Positions 17,986 through 20,610 of a stretch of 20,610 nucleotides of DNA are shown piece by piece. Numbering within the stretch: position 1 is the first letter of the stretch; every line of letters starts with the position of its first letter. A model generated the notes under the pieces. That model saw only the letters and a list, made by a program, of their open reading frames with translations, did no database searches and was not told the origin of the DNA. The position numbers were made by a program, and so were the translations under genes. The stretch comes from a virus, in the IMG/VR virus record IMGVR_UViG_3300044825_003330, positions 1-20,610 of that record. One strand, 5' to 3'.

Positions 17986-18717
17986 ATGCAAGATCTTATA
18001 GAAGCTTATCTTTCTGTTTATGATGACATCAATGAAGTGAAAGGATTTGGCGGTAGAGTTGATCCTAAAACTGGTAAGTACACTGGTGAAGTATCAAGCC
18101 CAAGCCAAAAAGTATTCCAGCAATTCAGTACTGATGCTGCAGTATTTGGTAGAAAAGCTGGATCAAATGCAAGATCTAGATCCATCACTCATGGTGAACC
18201 AAAAGAATCTGGTGTGGTTCGCTCTAAAAGAGCAGGTGTAGATGTGACCAAACAAGATCCTGGTCTTGCGATGACGCCTGCTGATAGAATGAAAGCCAGA
18301 GCAAATGCACTAGAAAAAAGAGGACAAGGAAAGAGAGCAAATAAAATTCGTGCTGTCATGAATCGCCCAAATATGGAAGAATCTTATGTGGAAATTGATG
18401 AGAAGCGTTTAGTTCCTGGAACTCCCGATCGTGCGCATCGTTTCCCACTTACCGACGAAGAGAGAGAAATTGTAGAAAGAATAAGAAAAGAAAGAGAAAA
18501 GAAGGACAAGAAAACTTCTGCTAGTTCCACCACCAAATCTGCAAGTAGAAAGCCAACTACAAAACTAAGTGACATTCAAGTTCGTGAATCTTATGATTTT
18601 TATGATCTCGTCCTAGATCATCTTTTAGATGAAGGTTATTGCGAATCTGAAGAGAATGCAATCTCCATGATGGCTGCAATGTCTGAGGAATGGATTGATT
18701 CTATTATTAACGGCTGA
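17986..18717 (+). CDS. LIEAYLSVY/LLDEGY-domain protein, 243 aa, possible packaged protein
   Basis: The only clear plus-strand gene. It begins MQDLIEAYLSVYDDINEVKG and ends with the domain SYDFYDLVLDHLLDEGYCES, EENAISMMAAMSEEWIDSII. Between them is about 180 residues of basic, Gly/Ser/Thr-rich sequence including ALEKRGQGKRANKIRAVMNR and a charged helix REIVERIRKEREKKDKKTSA. The layout is that of the 208-aa protein with the order of long linker and domain changed. It shares a divergent promoter region with the 17923 gene and ends at a strong bidirectional terminator. The role is unknown; the prohead or internal head location is inference. Confidence 0.85.
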   Translation: MQDLIEAYLSVYDDINEVKGFGGRVDPKTGKYTGEVSSPSQKVFQQFSTDAAVFGRKAGSNARSRSITHGEPKESGVVRSKRAGVDVTKQDPGLAMTPADRMKARANALEKRGQGKRANKIRAVMNRPNMEESYVEIDEKRLVPGTPDRAHRFPLTDEEREIVERIRKEREKKDKKTSASSTTKSASRKPTTKLSDIQVRESYDFYDLVLDHLLDEGYCESEENAISMMAAMSEEWIDSIING

Positions 18718-18741
18718 AGTCATAAATAAAACTAAAAACAA

Positions 18742-18767
18742 AAAAAGGAGCCGCGAGGCTCCTTTTT
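18742..18767. terminator. Strong bidirectional terminator between convergent genes
   Basis: AAAAAGGAGCC-GCGA-GGCTCCTTTTT: an 11-bp stem with a GNRA-type loop, T-tract on both strands. It ends the plus-strand gene at 18717 and the minus-strand gene at 18788. Confidence 0.93.
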
Positions 18768-18787
18768 AATGCTTATGTGAACTCAGT

Positions 18788-19420
18788 TCACATCTTAAGA
18801 CCGGCAGAGATCATTGTGTTGATCATGCTAGAAGCAAGTTCACCACAGTCAGGGCAGGCCATGGCATATTTCACGATTGAACGATCGCCAGAGCTAGCGG
18901 AGCGATCTTCATACTCTTTGACATTCAGACGATAAGCAGCACAAACAGCTTTCATCAGTTCGCGCAGAGCAGGAACATCCTTGTAGAGTTCATAAACAGA
19001 ACGCATATGACCAAAGTCATTGATGCGACGGCAGAAGTTCAGGCGACCCATAATGTGATTGACTTCCTCATCAGTGAAATAATCTGCGAGGATAATCTCA
19101 AATGCCACATTGACACGCTCAACATCTTTGATGCGAAGCTGATACTCATTGGTCATACGATCAATGCGTACATCAGTTACATCAGTGATCAGTGCAACAA
19201 GATCACAATCCAGTGAATCGTTTGATTCTTCTTCTTGGGCTTCTTCAGTTTGTTGGGCAGTTTGCTGTGCAATTTGATCTGCAATCAGCAAAAGTGCTTG
19301 CTGGGACTCTTCGATCTGGGACTGAATGTTGCTGAGCAGTTCTTGAGTAGTAGCCACGGTTGAGAAAATAATGAAGAAAATGGACGGTTTGGAGACTTTT
19401 AGGGCAACTACCATTCCCAT
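18788..19420 (-). CDS. Paralog of the 8313-8783 protein, 210 aa
   Basis: From about residue 105 on it aligns with the 156-aa protein: DYFTDEEVNHIMGRLNFCRR, INDFGHMRSVYELYKDVPAL, then SIVKYAMACPDCGELASSMI. The CPxCG pair is kept. Residues 22-55 form a coiled coil (ATTQELLSNIQSQIEESQQA...). Start is uncertain: ATG 19420 (GATTCTTATG context, 5 nt after the upstream stop) gives a 21-residue hydrophobic lead, while GTG 19357 gives an N-terminus more like the paralog. I use the ATG. Together with the 62-aa gene it forms a small operon ending in the 18742 terminator. Confidence 0.8.
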   Translation of the reverse strand: MGMVVALKVSKPSIFFIIFSTVATTQELLSNIQSQIEESQQALLLIADQIAQQTAQQTEEAQEEESNDSLDCDLVALITDVTDVRIDRMTNEYQLRIKDVERVNVAFEIILADYFTDEEVNHIMGRLNFCRRINDFGHMRSVYELYKDVPALRELMKAVCAAYRLNVKEYEDRSASSGDRSIVKYAMACPDCGELASSMINTMISAGLKM

Positions 19421-19425
19421 AAGAA

Positions 19426-19614
19426 TCAGAGAGACACGATCCAGTTAAGATCTGAATTGAGGTCTACCCAGAAAAAGTATTTTCTGTTCTTAGAGGCAAG
19501 AAAGACTTTACCATCTTTCTGCTGCTCGACAAAACAGGTTACATTCCGATCCATAAGATTTGCAAGGCGATTCTTGGCTTTGCTCGATTTGGGAGTGACG
19601 ATGGCGGTTTGCAT
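19426..19614 (-). CDS. Small conserved hypothetical protein, 62 aa
   Basis: MQTAIVTPKSSKAKNRLANL, then MDRNVTCFVEQQKDGKVFLA and SKNRKYFFWVDLNSDLNWIV. The pattern KAxNRLAN...VEQxxxGxVFLxSxNxxYxFWVxLxxDxNW matches a short family that I recall from cyanophages and marine cyanobacteria; no role known. Its TAA stop lies in CTTAACTGG, a piece of the palindrome family. A palindrome copy lies 60 nt upstream. Confidence 0.78.
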   Translation of the reverse strand: MQTAIVTPKSSKAKNRLANLMDRNVTCFVEQQKDGKVFLASKNRKYFFWVDLNSDLNWIVSL

Positions 19615-19670
19615 TGGCCTGTTGTCGATGAACTTAGTATAACCGGTGGAGCTGGACTGCGGTCTGGGTC

Positions 19671-19692
19671 TTGTGCCAGTTACCTATCTGTC
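19671..19692. promoter_or_regulatory. GTGCCAGT palindrome, copy 10
   Basis: TTGTGCCAGT, 7 nt, CTGTCC, 59 nt before the 19614 start. It lies outside the accessory region of 4369-11824, so the family is not limited to it. Confidence 0.5.
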
Positions 19693-19694
19693 CC

Positions 19695-19928
19695 TCATTG
19701 TTGTTTGACAAGTAATTCTTGACTCTTAATTTTACAAAGTTCAGTCAGTTTTTCGCCAGAAAGAAGCACATCCAGTTGACTATAATTAGTTCCACATTGT
19801 GTGTTCAGTTGTTTTTGAACTACACCTGCAGAGTTCCATTGAGTGAATGGGGCCGAGACAAGAATGCCAGCAATAAAAAGAATCATCAGTGCAAGAAATG
19901 CATTTGCTAGTTTTTCTGTTGTGTCCAT
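19695..19928 (-). CDS. Small membrane protein, 77 aa
   Basis: The first 30 residues, MDTTEKLANAFLALMILFIA then GILVSAPFT, form one transmembrane helix with a short acidic start, so the N-terminus is probably outside or inserted as a reverse anchor. The soluble part has two Cys (NTQCGTNYSQLDVLLSGEKL, ELCKIKS) that could form a disulfide bond. Ribosome binding site GGAG lies 8 nt before the ATG. Function not recognised. Confidence 0.75.
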   Translation of the reverse strand: MDTTEKLANAFLALMILFIAGILVSAPFTQWNSAGVVQKQLNTQCGTNYSQLDVLLSGEKLTELCKIKSQELLVKQQ

Positions 19929-19950
19929 AATAAATCTCCGTAATTAATTT

Positions 19951-20418
19951 TTACCAAGAGGCACGGTACTCAAATTCCCAATTTTCTGGGGCACTTTCTA
20001 GGATTTTATTAAGAATGGGGACAGTTCGCTCAAGATCCGCAAAATACCATTCATCATACTCAGTGCCACCAAAAAAGAATCCAGATTGCGATGGTAGCAG
20101 TTCTTCTGCTTTAGAATGATCTTCCAGGATAGATTCGCACTTCTCTATGAGATCCTTCAGATTATCACGATCAACATAAATGACTTGACACTCATCTGTA
20201 CCTCCACCACAAACATCTACAAAAAATTTGTGAATTTGATTTGCCTTACGCCAATGTGCAAGTTGAAGCTTAACTTCAGCAAATTGCAAATCATCATATA
20301 GAAAATCATTACCACCCATAAGATTGGCAATTTCTTTAACAGTTTTACATTCTTCCTCACTTTCCCAAGACGCAGAAGCAACAAACTTCTTTGCGTACAA
20401 ATAAGAATCGAGTCCCAT
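19951..20418 (-). CDS. Conserved phage protein MGLDSYLYAKK type, 155 aa
   Basis: I start the gene at ATG 20418 (MGLDSYLYAKKFVASASWES), because the opening G-L-D-x-Y-L-Y-A-K-K is the known N-terminus of a widespread phage family; the open frame reaches 20574 but shows no similar sequence there. Later signatures are LQLAHWRKANQIHKFFVDVC, GGTDECQVIYVDRDNLKDLI, and ELLPSQSGFFFGGTEYDEWY, all as in the family. No activity is known to me. Downstream neighbour is a membrane protein on the same strand, 22 nt away. Confidence 0.85.
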   Translation of the reverse strand: MGLDSYLYAKKFVASASWESEEECKTVKEIANLMGGNDFLYDDLQFAEVKLQLAHWRKANQIHKFFVDVCGGGTDECQVIYVDRDNLKDLIEKCESILEDHSKAEELLPSQSGFFFGGTEYDEWYFADLERTVPILNKILESAPENWEFEYRASW

Positions 20419-20459
20419 GATGTTGAAGTTGTTTGTACTTGAGTAGTCTAGTAGGTGAT

Positions 20460-20479
20460 GGGGAGCTTTGCTGCTCCCC
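20460..20479 (-). terminator. 7-bp hairpin between genes
   Basis: GGGGAGC-6 nt-GCTCCCC, perfect stem, 10 nt after the stop at 20490. No T-tract follows, so its terminator role is uncertain. Confidence 0.5.
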
Positions 20480-20489
20480 TTGTACCAGT

Positions 20490-20610
20490 TCAGAGATCGA
20501 ACACCTTGAAGCAACGATCCTCTTCTTTGTTCATAATGTTCCAAACATCGGTAGAATTGTTCTTGTCCCACCAAGACATAGAATCAGCAAGAATTTGGCG
20601 AACAGAAAGG
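20490..20610 (-). CDS. Hypothetical protein, C-terminal part (start beyond right edge)
   Basis: The minus strand is open from the window edge to TGA at 20492-20490, giving LSVRQILADSMSWWDKNNST, then DVWNIMNKEEDRCFKVFDL. Too short to assign. An internal ATG at about 20580 could be a start, but the upstream residues VRQILADSM read like coding sequence. Its stop lies in CTGAACTGGTACAAG, which resembles the palindrome family. Confidence 0.6.
   Translation of the reverse strand, partial: LSVRQILADSMSWWDKNNSTDVWNIMNKEEDRCFKVFDL

Noticed and set aside
1-20610. tRNA genes
   Set aside because: I looked for the T-loop pattern GGTTCRANTCC and cloverleaf arms on both strands and saw none, though many cyanophages carry tRNAs; a covariance search was not possible here.

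Overview
The window looks like part of a T4-like cyanophage (a tailed myovirus of cyanobacteria). The evidence is the T4-type baseplate pair gp25 and gp6 at the left end, AATAAATA boxes resembling T4-type late promoters, small conserved genes of the kind seen in cyanomyoviruses, and protein N-termini like the capsid-targeting sequences of T4 internal head proteins. A freshwater relative is my guess from memory and is not proven. I see no tRNA, rRNA, insertion sequence or CRISPR array. Almost every gene is on the minus strand; the clear exception is at 17986-18717.

Layout. (1) 1-4368: late and structural genes: gp6 (runs off the left edge), gp25, several small proteins, a glycosyltransferase and an HNH homing-type endonuclease. 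(2) 4369-11824: an accessory region of small hypothetical genes, often richer in GC, one with a DUF6011-like zinc motif and one four-gene overlapping operon. The gaps between these genes are built from recurring parts: a terminator, a promoter-linked structured RNA element (seven copies), and an imperfect palindrome around GTGCCA(C/G)T. The region ends with a full-consensus sigma-70 promoter, 65-bp tandem repeats and an A/T-rich tract, which together resemble a replication origin or a strong non-coding transcription unit. (3) 11825-15646: a tightly overlapping run encoding a GNAT-like protein with a capsid-targeting-like N-terminus, a Toprim protein, three tandem LRV-repeat paralogs, a PcfJ-like protein, a CMP/dCMP deaminase-like protein, a membrane protein and two small acidic proteins. 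(4) 15728-18717: a cluster of basic, low-complexity proteins with MKTFxxFLE or LIEAYLSVY N-termini and a shared LLDEGY-type domain; one of them resembles an ADP-ribosyltransferase and is split by a -1 frameshift. (5) 18788-20610: small accessory proteins, one a paralog of a protein in region 2.

How it may work together. Region 4 and the 12178 gene read like cargo put into the prohead and delivered with the DNA. Region 2 reads like an early accessory region in which each gene or operon has its own regulatory block, and in which short RNAs start against the direction of the genes. Both interpretations are inferences from sequence patterns. Coordinates and reading frames were worked out by hand from the sequence.
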